A stretch of DNA of 64,000 nucleotides from positions 124,001 through 188,000 of the forward strand of contig JAHJHR010000003.1 in the NCBI GenBank assembly GCA_018823745.1, written 5' to 3'. Source of the stretch: Alphaproteobacteria bacterium (GTDB lineage: Bacteria > Pseudomonadota > Alphaproteobacteria > Oceanibaculales > Oceanibaculaceae). A model generated the notes under the pieces. It ran no database searches. It was given only the letters and a program-made list of their open reading frames with translations, and was not told where the DNA came from. Below are positions 22,583-32,024 of the stretch, piece after piece (position 1 is the first letter of the stretch; the number at the start of each line of letters is the position of its first letter). Made by a program: the position numbers and the translations under genes.

Positions 22583-24625
22583 CTAGACCATCATGAACAG
22601 CATGATACCGGCGAGGGAGAGCGAGGACAGGCAGATCGAGATGAAAAAGGCGATGCGGCTGCCGATCTCGCCGGAGCGGGCGGTTAGCAGCTTCTCGTCC
22701 TGCTCGGCCGACATGATCTGGGTGTGGTTCACCCGCCAGCGCAGGCAGGCATCCTGGAATTCGCGCTGGTCCTTCTCGAACAGCCCGCCCTGCTTGAAGA
22801 CATCGAGCAGCGCCTGCAGCTTGCCATCCTCGATGGCCTTGTCAGTCTTGCGCTGCAATTCCTGCTTCCGGCGCGGGCGCAGGATGCGGTCGATGCCCGG
22901 CTGCAACATGGAGCCGAGCATCCGGGTCAGCTCCGGCAAGGGGCCGCTGCCGACCTTTTCTTCCAGATAGGCGACGAAGCGCAACGCCGCCTGCGCCTTG
23001 GTGAAGGCATCCTCGCTGTCGATGCCATCCAGAATGCCGATAGAGAAATCCCGCCGGCGCGATAGCACGAAGGAGACCAGGTGCCGGTCAACCGGCAGGA
23101 ACGGCTCCTTCGCCGCGGCCGCGACCTGCTCCAGCGCCGGCAGGATGGTTTCGACCCGGTAGACCAGGAACCGCGACAGCAGCGGGCTCATGCAACGCGC
23201 AGTCGGCTGCATCTCGTACAAAGCGCGTTCCAGCCCAAAGCCCCAGCCGCTGCGGCTCGCCAGCCCCTGGGCCTTGGTCAGCAGCTTGTGGGTGCTGATA
23301 TAGCCTTCCGCATCCGATTGCATGCCGAGCCAGCGCAGCGGCAGGCTGCTCTTCGCCAGCTCCATGAGAATGCCACGCGTATTGGCGTTCTCCATATTCG
23401 TGGCCAGCATCGTGCCCATGCCGGTCGGGTTTATCGCCAGCCCCTTGTAGTGCATCGGCGCATAGGGATTCATGACCATGCAGGACATGGTCACGGCCTC
23501 GGCCATCTTGTCGAAATTGATGTCCTCGCGCTCGCTGAACAGCGGCTCCAGCGACATCAGCAGGCGTTCCTCATCGACGCCGCGCACCATCCAGTTGCGG
23601 AATTTTCGGCTTTTCAGGAACTCCTTGGCACCCTCGATATCGGCATGCCGGCCGATCGCATAGGCCAGCGAGCGCACGGTGCTGTACTGGGTGCCGAAAA
23701 ACTCCATCGGCCAGCCCGCACTCTTGGGCAGATGCAGCTTGGTCTGCGGGATGGTGCCATCATTCAGCCAGGCATCAATATCCGACAGGGTCCAGCGGTC
23801 CCGCGAATCGTCCTGCAGCATGCCGCGCAGCACATCCAGCATGCCATAGGGCAGGCGGTGCCGTTCCGACAGCATCATGAAGCTGGACCCCTCGACCCGC
23901 TTGCGCAGCACGCCCTTGTCATCCAGATCGGGCACCGGGTGCTTGCCGATCAGCATGGCAACGACGGTCATGCCCAGGCTGTAGACATCGTCCGATGTGG
24001 TGGGTTCGCCGCGGGCCATCGGGTCGGTGGCGCCGCGATCCACCGTCTCGAACAGAGCCGGCTGATCGGCACCGGGCGGCAGGCTGACACACTCCCCGAC
24101 GACGAAGCGCCCCTGGTCGCGGCAGCGGGTGATGTTGGTCGGCCGGATGCCGCCATGGCTGAGGCCCAGGCGATAGAGAGCCAGCAGCATCTCCACCGTC
24201 GGGCGCAGGAATTCCTCAATCACGATCCGCTCCGGGATCGGCAGGATCGCGGAATATTTCGCGTCGAACAGCGGCTCGCCATTCGGCTGGCGGAAGACGC
24301 AGATCAGGCGGTGTGCATCACCGGCGGGTCCCCAGGGCAGGACAGACCATTCCTCCAGCCAGGTCAGCCCCGGCTGACGAACCCCCTTGAGGGCGCGCAA
24401 TGCCTTGGCGCGCGGCGGGTAATCCGGGTCCAGCACCATGGCGTAATAGCTGCCCGGCAGGCCCAGCTTCGATTCGGCCAGATAGGCCGGGGTGCCCAGC
24501 CGGGAGAAACGCTCAAGCCGCTGGCCGGTGCGAATCTCGAAACTCAGCGCGCCGGACCGGTCGGCATCGCCCATTTCAGGGTCGTTGCCGGGGCCTGACC
24601 TGTCTGTTTTCTCGACTGCGACCAT
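22583..24625 (-). CDS. Tail-anchored protein-kinase-fold protein lacking catalytic residues (pseudokinase)
   Basis: The 680-residue protein has a protein-kinase-like fold in residues 30-300 and one C-terminal membrane helix (about 656-679, IAFFISICLSSLSLAGIMLFMM). The kinase regions are still recognisable: LLALYRLGLSHGGIRPTN (catalytic loop), DDVYSLGMTVVAMLIGKHP (subdomain IX) and RDRWTLSDIDAWL (subdomain XI). The catalytic loop reads HGG (157-159) where active kinases have HRD, the DFG position reads VGE (about 176-178), and no VAIK lysine is evident near AMVLDPD. Residues 300-650 are a large helical region of no known family. It should sit in the inner membrane facing the cytoplasm and may act as a scaffold. 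Real gene; the function is unknown. Confidence 0.8.
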   Translation of the reverse strand: MVAVEKTDRSGPGNDPEMGDADRSGALSFEIRTGQRLERFSRLGTPAYLAESKLGLPGSYYAMVLDPDYPPRAKALRALKGVRQPGLTWLEEWSVLPWGPAGDAHRLICVFRQPNGEPLFDAKYSAILPIPERIVIEEFLRPTVEMLLALYRLGLSHGGIRPTNITRCRDQGRFVVGECVSLPPGADQPALFETVDRGATDPMARGEPTTSDDVYSLGMTVVAMLIGKHPVPDLDDKGVLRKRVEGSSFMMLSERHRLPYGMLDVLRGMLQDDSRDRWTLSDIDAWLNDGTIPQTKLHLPKSAGWPMEFFGTQYSTVRSLAYAIGRHADIEGAKEFLKSRKFRNWMVRGVDEERLLMSLEPLFSEREDINFDKMAEAVTMSCMVMNPYAPMHYKGLAINPTGMGTMLATNMENANTRGILMELAKSSLPLRWLGMQSDAEGYISTHKLLTKAQGLASRSGWGFGLERALYEMQPTARCMSPLLSRFLVYRVETILPALEQVAAAAKEPFLPVDRHLVSFVLSRRRDFSIGILDGIDSEDAFTKAQAALRFVAYLEEKVGSGPLPELTRMLGSMLQPGIDRILRPRRKQELQRKTDKAIEDGKLQALLDVFKQGGLFEKDQREFQDACLRWRVNHTQIMSAEQDEKLLTARSGEIGSRIAFFISICLSSLSLAGIMLFMMV

Positions 24626-24762
24626 CGGATTAGGCTCTTGCGACTTCCCCGTTACGCCTGATTCTTTTGAAAGATTCTATCACCAATCACAGGAGTGGGC
24701 TAATTATTACAGTGCGCGCGATATCTACCGCCCCACCCGAGCCCTTTCGCGAGAGACTGAAA

Positions 24763-25152
24763 ATGCCCCGTCCCCCGATCGATCAGCAGGTCACTTTCCT
24801 CTACACCTATGATCTGGAGAAAAGCGCCCGCTTCTATGGCGGCGTGCTGGAACTGGAGATGGTGCTGGATCAGGGCGCCTGCCGGCTCTACCGGGTCGGG
24901 CCGGACAGCTTTGTCGGGCTGTGTGCCCGTGAGGTACGGGCCAAGGAGCCGAATGGCGTGGTCTTCACCATTGTCAGCCCCGATGTCGATGGCTGGTACG
25001 ATTTCCTGACCGCCAAGGGCGTGGTCTATGAGGCGCCGCCGCGCCTCAGCGAGGAATTCAATGTCTACTCGTCCTTCCTGCGCGATCCCAATGGCTATCT
25101 GATCGAAATCCAGGAATTCCGCAGCCCGGAATGGCCGAAGCCGCAGCGCTGA
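24763..25152 (+). CDS. VOC (glyoxalase/bleomycin-resistance fold) protein
   Basis: A 129-residue single VOC domain with TYDLEKSARFYGGVLELEMVLD at the N-terminus and DPNGYLIEIQEF at the C-terminus. The Glu of LIEIQEF would be a metal ligand; the N-terminal His found in glyoxalase I is absent, so it may bind rather than convert a ligand. ATG 24763 follows GCGAGAGACTG and matches the domain start. Substrate unknown. Confidence 0.85.
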   Translation: MPRPPIDQQVTFLYTYDLEKSARFYGGVLELEMVLDQGACRLYRVGPDSFVGLCAREVRAKEPNGVVFTIVSPDVDGWYDFLTAKGVVYEAPPRLSEEFNVYSSFLRDPNGYLIEIQEFRSPEWPKPQR

Positions 25153-25161
25153 AGCAGCGCT

Positions 25162-25521
25162 CTAGGCGCTTTCCAGATCGCCCAGCGGCCGGGCATGCAG
25201 GCCGCGCAGCCAGACCGAGACGATGGCCCCGGCCCCTTCGGAGAGAAATTCGACCCTTGTGCCGATACTGTCATTGGCGATGATCCGGGCCTCGACCCGC
25301 ATCATCGAGGCCGGGTGGAAAATCCGCACCGCCGTGCCGGGTGCAATGGTCTGCACCGGGATGATCAAGGCGCCGCCGGCCGAGACATCGGTGATCTCGG
25401 CATCGACCGAAGCGTCCTGATCATAATGAATTTCGACCACCGCGCTGACCGGGTAGCGCCGATGCTTGCGACGATTGGCGAAACGCGATGCCAGCCAAAG
25501 CGATCTGACCCGCTCCATCAA
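25162..25521 (-). CDS. PilZ-domain cyclic-di-GMP receptor
   Basis: A 119-residue stand-alone PilZ protein. The RxxxR part of the c-di-GMP motif is in NRRKHRRYPV (residues 16-25) and the D/NxSxxG part is DVSAGG (about 45-50), so it should bind c-di-GMP. Such proteins carry the second-messenger signal to motility, polysaccharide or other targets. There is no partner nearby. It is convergent with the VOC gene, ten bases apart. Confidence 0.88.
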   Translation of the reverse strand: MMERVRSLWLASRFANRRKHRRYPVSAVVEIHYDQDASVDAEITDVSAGGALIIPVQTIAPGTAVRIFHPASMMRVEARIIANDSIGTRVEFLSEGAGAIVSVWLRGLHARPLGDLESA

Positions 25522-25580
25522 GCCCCCTCCTGTCGCGCGGCAAAACTGAAAGCGCGCATACTGGCCTCAAGAATCGCGCA

Positions 25581-26321
25581 TCAGCCTGTTTCACGCAAGC
25601 CGCTTGTGAGTGCCCCCCGATGGCGCAGCACCAGATCGACCCAGCGGTCGGTGACGGTGCGGGCGAAATCCATGGCCGGCGCGATATGCAAGGCCATCTC
25701 CGCTTCCGTGCGGGCAATGGCGTCGGCACCGCCATTGGCGTCGAGTGCGGCCGGCAGCCGCGCCCAGCCCCGCACAATCTGCGGCGTCACCTCGATATGG
25801 CACTGGAAGGCGTAAACGCTGTCGCCGATCCGGTAGGCCTGGTTGCGGCACCCCGCGCCGGTCATCAGCAGCGTGGCCGTGGCCGGCAGATCGAAGGTAT
25901 CCTCGTGAAATTCCATGATATGCGGCGCTTCCGGCAAGCCCCGCAGCAACGGATCGGCGATCCCCTCCGGCGTCAGCCGCAGCGGCAGGAAGCCGAATTC
26001 CACATGATCATGGCGATAGACCCGCCCGCCGAACAGCCGCGCCAGCAATTGCGCGCCCAGGCAGATGCCCAGCATCGGCTTTCCGGCCCCCTGAAAGCCG
26101 CGCAGCAGGGCGAATAAGCCGGCGTAATACGGGTTGCCGGCGTCATCCGCCGCACTTTGCGCGCCGCCCAGAACCAGAACACCGTCATAGGCATCGTGCG
26201 CGGCGGGTATCGCCGCCAGCAGCGGCTCGACCACGCTGAGGCGGCCGCCGCGCGCCTCGATCTGCTGTCCGACGACACCAGCCGGGGAGCCCGGATGGTT
26301 CTGGATCACCAGGATATGCAT
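25581..26321 (-). CDS. Class I glutamine amidotransferase-like protein
   Basis: A 246-residue GATase-1 domain with the nucleophile Cys in MLGICLGAQLLA (about 87), the His in AFQCHIEVTP and the following Glu (about 174-176), so the triad is intact. The stand-alone form is like GuaA-related proteins that act on small amides or gamma-glutamyl compounds; enzymes such as PuuD use gamma-glutamyl-putrescine, although PuuD belongs to a different branch. ATG 26321 (MHILVIQNH) is preferred over 26342 because the conserved domain begins there. The real substrate is unknown. Confidence 0.85.
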   Translation of the reverse strand: MHILVIQNHPGSPAGVVGQQIEARGGRLSVVEPLLAAIPAAHDAYDGVLVLGGAQSAADDAGNPYYAGLFALLRGFQGAGKPMLGICLGAQLLARLFGGRVYRHDHVEFGFLPLRLTPEGIADPLLRGLPEAPHIMEFHEDTFDLPATATLLMTGAGCRNQAYRIGDSVYAFQCHIEVTPQIVRGWARLPAALDANGGADAIARTEAEMALHIAPAMDFARTVTDRWVDLVLRHRGALTSGLRETG

Positions 26322-26408
26322 GCCGCCCCCCCCTGCGTGCAAAGCCAGGCTTCAAATTACATCGCTTTGGCCCCATATTGGCAGAAGATTGAGGAAAGGC
26401 TGCGTTGC

Positions 26409-26657
26409 ATGGCACTGACGCCAACAGGACCCAGAATCGGTGGACAGCCGGCCAATGATGCCTCCGGCAGGGTACAGCCGCGCCAGCCACTGCTCGACGG
26501 CCCGCGCCGGGAACAGCCGCGCCGCGCCTCTATCCTGCGCACGGCAATGGACGAGACCGAGATCGGCCGCCAGCTGACCCGCCTCAGCCGGCTTCTCGCA
26601 AATGACGAGATCGACCAGGACGCGCCGCGCGGCTCCTACCTGAATTTTCTGGTCTAG
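26409..26657 (+). CDS. Small protein of unknown function, possibly coding
   Basis: An 82-residue reading frame whose second half (MDETEIGRQLTRLSRLLANDEID...) has a helical pattern and good G/C third positions; the first half is Pro/Arg rich and less convincing. The start may be ATG 26547 instead of 26409. It ends 17 bases before the ABC ATPase gene on the same strand. No family recognised. Whether it is a gene is uncertain. Confidence 0.4.
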   Translation: MALTPTGPRIGGQPANDASGRVQPRQPLLDGPRREQPRRASILRTAMDETEIGRQLTRLSRLLANDEIDQDAPRGSYLNFLV

Positions 26658-26674
26658 CCAGCGATACACACAGA

Positions 26675-27457
26675 ATGGGAAAGCTGGAAATTTCCGGCGT
26701 CAGTCGTCTGTTTGCCGGCGCCAAGGGCGGCGATGTCCAGGCGCTGAAGCCGATTGACTTCACTGTCGCGGATGGCGAGTTCGTCGCCCTGCTGGGGCCG
26801 TCGGGCTGCGGCAAATCCACTTTGCTGCGCCTGGTGGCCGGGCTGGACGCGCCCAGCACGGGAAGCATTGCGCTGGATGGCCGGCCAGTCACCGGCCCGT
26901 CGCCGGAACGCGGCATGGTGTTCCAGCAACCGGCCCTATACCCCTGGCTGACCGTGCGCGACAATGTCGGTTTCGGGCTGATCGAACAGGGCGCAAGCAC
27001 GGCTGAAAGCCGGGCTGCCGCCGAGGAGCTGCTGGCCCAGGTCGGCCTTGGCGATTTCGCCGCACAGTTTCCCAAGGCGCTGTCCGGCGGCATGCAGCAG
27101 CGCGTTGCGCTGGCCCGCGCCCTGGCGCCCAACCCGGAAGTCCTGCTGCTGGACGAACCCTTCGGCGCGCTCGATACCCAGACACGCGGCCTGATGCAGG
27201 AATTGCTGCTGGATGTGTGGGAGCGCCATCGCAAGACCGTGCTGTTCGTCACCCACGACATCGAGGAGGCGATCTTCCTGGCCAGCCGAATCATCGTCAT
27301 GACCGCCCGCCCCGGCCGCATCAAGGCCGATGTGCCGGTGCCGCTGCCGCGCCCCCGCGACTACCATCTCCGCACCGCCCCGGAATTCTATGCCCTGCGG
27401 GCAGAGCTGACCGATCTGGTGCGCGACGAAACCCTGCGCGCAGCGGCCTTCACCTGA
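26675..27457 (+). CDS. ABC transporter ATP-binding protein, nitrate/sulfonate/taurine type
   Basis: The 260-residue ATPase has Walker [10 protein letters not shown] (about 43-51), the Q-loop [11 protein letters not shown], signature LSGGMQQR (about 138), Walker B VLLLDEP (about 158) and H-loop VTHDIEEA. The [16 protein letters not shown] and VMTARPGRI segments are typical of SsuB/TauB/NrtD. No permease or binding protein lies nearby. Its TGA overlaps the ATG of the next gene, a sulfotransferase (TGATG), so the two are coupled. The transported compound is unknown; sulfonate uptake is typical for the family. Confidence 0.92.
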   Translation: MGKLEISGVSRLFAGAKGGDVQALKPIDFTVADGEFVALLGPSGCGKSTLLRLVAGLDAPSTGSIALDGRPVTGPSPERGMVFQQPALYPWLTVRDNVGFGLIEQGASTAESRAAAEELLAQVGLGDFAAQFPKALSGGMQQRVALARALAPNPEVLLLDEPFGALDTQTRGLMQELLLDVWERHRKTVLFVTHDIEEAIFLASRIIVMTARPGRIKADVPVPLPRPRDYHLRTAPEFYALRAELTDLVRDETLRAAAFT

Positions 27458-28233
27458 TGCAGTCTCCCGATATGTCTCCCATTCTGGTCGGCGGTACCGG
27501 CGGGTCCGGCACGCGGGCGATCCGCGATGCCCTGATCGCCGCCGGCGTGTTCATGGGGACCACCGTGAACCATGCCGGCGATCTGCGTCATCTGCCGCCT
27601 TTGCTCGACCAGCTGGTCAACCCGATCCTGGCGCGCACCCGGTCACTCGATTTCCGCGTGGAGGATGTGCAGGACGATCTTCGCCGGCTGGCCATCGACG
27701 GGCTGCGGGACATCGCCGCCACGGTACGGGCCGAGGGCCACAACCCAACCCTCTGGGGCTGGAAGAACCCGCGCGTGCTGTACATCCTGCCGCTGATCGC
27801 CGAGGCCCTGCCCGGCGCCCGGATCGTGCAGGTGGTGCGCGATGGCCGCGACATTGCGCTGTCGAACAACCAGAAGCAGCTCGACCGGCATTTCGAGGCC
27901 TATTTCGGCACCCCGCCCGGACCGGACCTGGAACAGGATTCGATCCGCTTCTGGGCAGCCACCAATCAGGATTTCCTGAACTGCGGCCGGCGCCTCTTTG
28001 GCGAGCGGTATCACGTGCTGAAACTGGAAGCCGCCACCGACCCGCAAGACCCGGCACTGGCCGATCTGCTGCGCCATCTGGTGCCCGGGATCGGGCCAGA
28101 CAGGCTGCAGGCAGCCCGCGCCGCCGTCACCACCCTACCGGGGCATGGACGATGGCGCGACCTGCCGGAAACCCGGCAGCAGGCGCTGGCGCAGGCCGCA
28201 GGGCCTGCCCTCAGCCTCTTCGGCTATTCCTGA
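27457..28233 (+). CDS. Sulfotransferase-family protein
   Basis: A 258-residue protein with the PAPS 5'-phosphosulfate loop GGTGGSGTRAI (about residues 11-21) and the 3'-phosphate binding RDGRDIALS (about 128-136), the two hallmarks of P-loop sulfotransferases. The fold would move sulfate from PAPS to a hydroxyl or amine. Its ATG overlaps the stop of the ABC ATPase (TGATG), giving a translationally coupled pair. The acceptor cannot be predicted. Its stop lies two bases from the convergent end of the AsmA gene. Confidence 0.8.
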   Translation: MQSPDMSPILVGGTGGSGTRAIRDALIAAGVFMGTTVNHAGDLRHLPPLLDQLVNPILARTRSLDFRVEDVQDDLRRLAIDGLRDIAATVRAEGHNPTLWGWKNPRVLYILPLIAEALPGARIVQVVRDGRDIALSNNQKQLDRHFEAYFGTPPGPDLEQDSIRFWAATNQDFLNCGRRLFGERYHVLKLEAATDPQDPALADLLRHLVPGIGPDRLQAARAAVTTLPGHGRWRDLPETRQQALAQAAGPALSLFGYS

Positions 28234-28235
28234 GA

Positions 28236-31200
28236 CTATTCCTGCTTCAGCAGACGAGGCAGAATCTGGCGCAGCTGCTGGCGCGGCGATTGCTGCTGCG
28301 AGGCTGGCGGGCTCGGTGTCTCGCTGGCCGGCGCTTCGGTTCCCGGCGCTGACGGGGTGGTGGTCGTGCCCTCCGGCAGCAGGCGCATCAACCCCCGCTC
28401 CACCGCCCGCTGGGCAATGAAGGCTTCCAGATCACGGGTCCGGAACTCCGTGCGAGGTTTGGCCAGCGGGCCGGTGAACTCGATCGTCAAAGGCGGCGCA
28501 TTGGGATGCTCCGTCAGCTGGAACACCGCCGTCGCGTCGAGCTGCTGCTTCGGCAGATCGGCCGTGCCGGTCAGCTTGCCGGTGCCGGCGCTGGCGACAA
28601 GGGTCGTATCATCTGTGCTCACGATGCCTTCGCCGATCTTGTAGGTGCCTTCCAGCTGCTGGAACGGCGTTTCGCCGCCGCTGAAAGCCGCCTTTGCCAG
28701 CCCCAGAAAGGCGGCAACACTGTCCAGCTCCTTCAACTGGTCGCTGACCTGCTGCAGGTCGAACCCTTCGGCAACGCCCTCACGAACCTTGAACCGTCCC
28801 CCGCCATTCATGGCGCTGATCAGGGTGGCCTCTGTGTTGCCCCGGCTGCCGGCATCCAGTTCCAGATCCAGCAAGCCGCGAATCTGCTGCGGTTGGCCGG
28901 CGCTGGCAGCAGCCAGGCGCAGATCGGCATCCTTCACGCGGACTGTCAGCCGCATCGTCGGCAGATCGGCGACGACAATCTGGCCCTGCGCCAGGAAGGT
29001 GCCGCCGAACAATCCGCCCTCCAGCGTCGAGAGATCCAGCACGCCATCCTGCAGCAACACCGCAAGGGTGGCGCTGTCGACCACGTAATTACCGTGCCGG
29101 ATCGACGCCGCCTCGATATTCAGGTCCAGATCAATGGACCGCAGCCCGCCCAGAGACAGCGGCTCACGCGACCAGCCCTGCGGGCCAGCCATCGGCACAG
29201 GGATTGGGGCACGCGGCGATGCCGGCCCTGCGCCCAGCGCCGGATCGGGCAGCCACGGATCGATGACGATGTCATTTGAAATCAGTTTCGCCGTCACGCG
29301 CGGACGCTCACCCGACCGCGAAACCCCGCCGCCGCCTGTCATCTCAATATCGCCGGCCTTGAACACGATATCGGCCAGATCGAAAGCGGAAGCATTGCCC
29401 GACAGCCGCGTCGTCAGCACGAAGGGCCGGTCACGGTCCCCCACAGGCCGGTAATTCGGTGCCAGCACCCGCGCCAGTCGCACCGCATTGCCGCTGTTGG
29501 CTTCGAAGTTCAGGGCGAAGGTCGGCACCGGCGCGAAGGGATTTACATCGCCCTCAAGAGTCGCCATGCCCCCAGCAGCCTCTACCCGGCCATTAAAGGC
29601 CAGGGCATCGGTATCGCCGCTCTTCGCGGTCAGCCACAGGCGGACATCGCCAAGTGGCGGCCCGTCCTTCGGGTTGCGGCCAAGGAAGGCGCTCAGCAGC
29701 TGCGCCAGATCGGGATGGCTGCCTTCGGCCGCCAGGTCCAGCCGCGGCGGAAACTGGGCCACGCCCATGCTGCCGGTGACCGTCATCGCAGCACCGGCGA
29801 TGTTCAGCGCAGTATCGACCTCGAAGGAGGCCGGTGTGCCGGAAAGCTTGCCCTTGAGGGCCAGCCGGCCCAGACGGGCGGGTTCGACCGGTGCCTGGAA
29901 GTTCAGCAGCTGGAACAAACGGCCCGGATCGCGGGTCGACAGGTCGAACAGCAATTCGCCGGCCGGCGCATCCTCGCGGGCCACCAGGCTGCCGCTCAGC
30001 TTGGCGCGGCCCCCGGCAAGATCGCTGACGCTGACATCGCGGATCGTCGCCACCCCGTCCTGCACCGAGGCATCGATGGTGATGTCGCGGATCTGCTGGC
30101 CGCGATAGGTCACCTGGCCGACCTGCAGCTTCATATTCGCATCAAAACTGTCCAGCACGGCGAGCGGCGGCTGTGGCGACGCCCCATCGGCGCGCGGCGT
30201 CGGCTCCGGCAGGACAGGTGCCAGGCGCTGCTGCACCGCCGCCATATAGGCGTCGAGATTGAGCCGGTCCAGAGTCAGCGTCACGCCAAAGGACGGGCGG
30301 GTGCTGAGGCGATAGACCAGACCGCCGGTGATCTTGCTGGAATCAACCCGAAGATCGAGCTGCGACAGCAGCAATTCCCGCGAATCGAGCGACACATCGC
30401 TTTGCAGCGACAGGCTGCGCATCCGATCGGCCGGAACATTCACCAGATCGACGCGCAGCCATTCGGCAAACTCGCGCAGATTGGTCGAGACCATTTCCAC
30501 AGAGCCCTGGAACCGCACGCCATGATCGCCATTGGCAGCCCCACCGAGCAGTGACGCCTCGGTGCCGCCAGGCAATTGGGCGGATAACTGGTTCAGGGCC
30601 AGACGCCCGTCATCCAGCACCATATTCGTGCGCAACTGCCGGATCAGCCGCCCGCGATAATCGATGGCCCCGACGGTCAGGTCGAGCGAGAGAGCGATGT
30701 CGTCCGGCAGCAACATGGCTGTCCGGCCGGCGCCTGCCTGCCCCGTCCCCGGGGCCGCCGGCTGGTTGCGGACCGGCGGCGCAGCAGCGGCCTGGGCAAT
30801 GATGTCACCCATGATCTTATCGAGATCGATGCGGCCGACTTCCAGCACCACATCAACGCGCGGACCGCCTTCCAGCCCGGCATTGACCGCGCCGGTCGCC
30901 CGCGCCGCGCCAAACGTCACCAGCATGTCATCCAGTGCCAGGGTGGCCGGCGTCGCGTTCAGCGTGCCATGGACGACCAGTTTCTGTTCGAGGGCGGGCA
31001 GCGGAACCTTGCCGCCGATGACCGTATTCACCAGGGTCGACAAATTCCCCGATTCGGCTTCGATGCGGCCGCTGAGATTGACCGACGGGCCGCGCTGAAA
31101 ACTGCCGGAGAAAGCAAGATTGCCGCGCTCCGCCAGCCCCAGACGCAGGGACACCACAGCCGGGCGGTCGAATTCGATATTGCCCAGTGACGCTTCCAGC

Positions 31201-31820
31201 GTTGCCGGTATGCCCTGATAGGTCAGATTGCCATTCGCCTGGTACGGCCCGTACAGGCTGGGCGCGGTCAGCGTCGCGGTCAGCTTCTCGAAGCGCTGAT
31301 CGGTGCCGGTCGCGGAGCGGTAGATGACCGTGCCATTTTCGATCCGGACATTATCGAATTTGATGGCCGATCCGCTGGGCGGCTCAACGAAGAGCTCATC
31401 CGGGTCGCCGGTGGCGCCATTGGCGGTTTCCCGGGGCGCGAAACTCCAGTTGGTCCGGCCATCCGCCAGGGTTTCGAACTGGATGAAAGGCTCGACGAGA
31501 ACCAGACGCTCGACCTGCACCGTGCCACCCAGCAGGGGCATCAGGGAAATTTCGAGATCCAGGGCCTTGAGGCGCGCCATGTCCGGTGTCGAGGCGCCCT
31601 CGATATTGGCGAATCGCACGCCCTCGGCCGTCAGGGTTGGCGTCGGCAGGATGGACAGGCTGATATCGCCATCGATGATCAGCTCCCGGCCAGTCGCGTC
31701 ACGAACAGCCTCAGCCAGGCGCGGCTTGTAGCCGTTCCAGTCGATAACCGCCGGAACGATCAGCACAAGCGCAAGAAGCAGAGCCAGCAGGCCACCCGCA
31801 ATAATCAGAACTAGCCGCAC
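28236..31820 (-). CDS. Giant AsmA-family envelope protein
   Basis: This 1194-residue protein has an N-terminal membrane helix (about 3-25, LVLIIAGGLLALLLALVLIV), then an AsmA N-terminal domain (IDWNGYKPRLAEAV, GRELIIDGDISLSILPTPTLTAEGV). Hundreds of residues of repeated beta-rich segments follow, and an AsmA C-terminal region (about 1010-1130, GGGRFKVREGVAEGFDLQQVSDQL). The last 60 residues are Pro/Ser/Thr/Gln rich. AsmA-like proteins are periplasmic bridge-like lipid-transfer proteins acting between the membranes. The GTG start has AAGGGGGG six bases upstream. It is the longest unit here except the 5-oxoprolinase. Confidence 0.9.
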   Translation of the reverse strand: MRLVLIIAGGLLALLLALVLIVPAVIDWNGYKPRLAEAVRDATGRELIIDGDISLSILPTPTLTAEGVRFANIEGASTPDMARLKALDLEISLMPLLGGTVQVERLVLVEPFIQFETLADGRTNWSFAPRETANGATGDPDELFVEPPSGSAIKFDNVRIENGTVIYRSATGTDQRFEKLTATLTAPSLYGPYQANGNLTYQGIPATLEASLGNIEFDRPAVVSLRLGLAERGNLAFSGSFQRGPSVNLSGRIEAESGNLSTLVNTVIGGKVPLPALEQKLVVHGTLNATPATLALDDMLVTFGAARATGAVNAGLEGGPRVDVVLEVGRIDLDKIMGDIIAQAAAAPPVRNQPAAPGTGQAGAGRTAMLLPDDIALSLDLTVGAIDYRGRLIRQLRTNMVLDDGRLALNQLSAQLPGGTEASLLGGAANGDHGVRFQGSVEMVSTNLREFAEWLRVDLVNVPADRMRSLSLQSDVSLDSRELLLSQLDLRVDSSKITGGLVYRLSTRPSFGVTLTLDRLNLDAYMAAVQQRLAPVLPEPTPRADGASPQPPLAVLDSFDANMKLQVGQVTYRGQQIRDITIDASVQDGVATIRDVSVSDLAGGRAKLSGSLVAREDAPAGELLFDLSTRDPGRLFQLLNFQAPVEPARLGRLALKGKLSGTPASFEVDTALNIAGAAMTVTGSMGVAQFPPRLDLAAEGSHPDLAQLLSAFLGRNPKDGPPLGDVRLWLTAKSGDTDALAFNGRVEAAGGMATLEGDVNPFAPVPTFALNFEANSGNAVRLARVLAPNYRPVGDRDRPFVLTTRLSGNASAFDLADIVFKAGDIEMTGGGGVSRSGERPRVTAKLISNDIVIDPWLPDPALGAGPASPRAPIPVPMAGPQGWSREPLSLGGLRSIDLDLNIEAASIRHGNYVVDSATLAVLLQDGVLDLSTLEGGLFGGTFLAQGQIVVADLPTMRLTVRVKDADLRLAAASAGQPQQIRGLLDLELDAGSRGNTEATLISAMNGGGRFKVREGVAEGFDLQQVSDQLKELDSVAAFLGLAKAAFSGGETPFQQLEGTYKIGEGIVSTDDTTLVASAGTGKLTGTADLPKQQLDATAVFQLTEHPNAPPLTIEFTGPLAKPRTEFRTRDLEAFIAQRAVERGLMRLLPEGTTTTPSAPGTEAPASETPSPPASQQQSPRQQLRQILPRLLKQE

Positions 31821-32024
31821 CCTTGCCCCCCTTCGAGCCTTCTTATTCCTTGCCCGGACGTCTATTTGCGCCGCGCCGCGAAAGACTATCGGTCGGCAGG
31901 ATGCATCCGTCCAGAGATTGAGCTGTATCCACTATAGATGGGGCATGGCCGTTTCAAGGCGCTACCACCCGATCCGGCCGGAAACCCTGCCATACCGGCA
32001 CAAAACCCTATCTTAGCGGTTAGA

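Noticed and set aside
31821..32024. A 200-base gap between the AsmA and FAD-oxidase genes searched for small genes or RNAs.
   Set aside because: No convincing frame, hairpin or promoter was seen.
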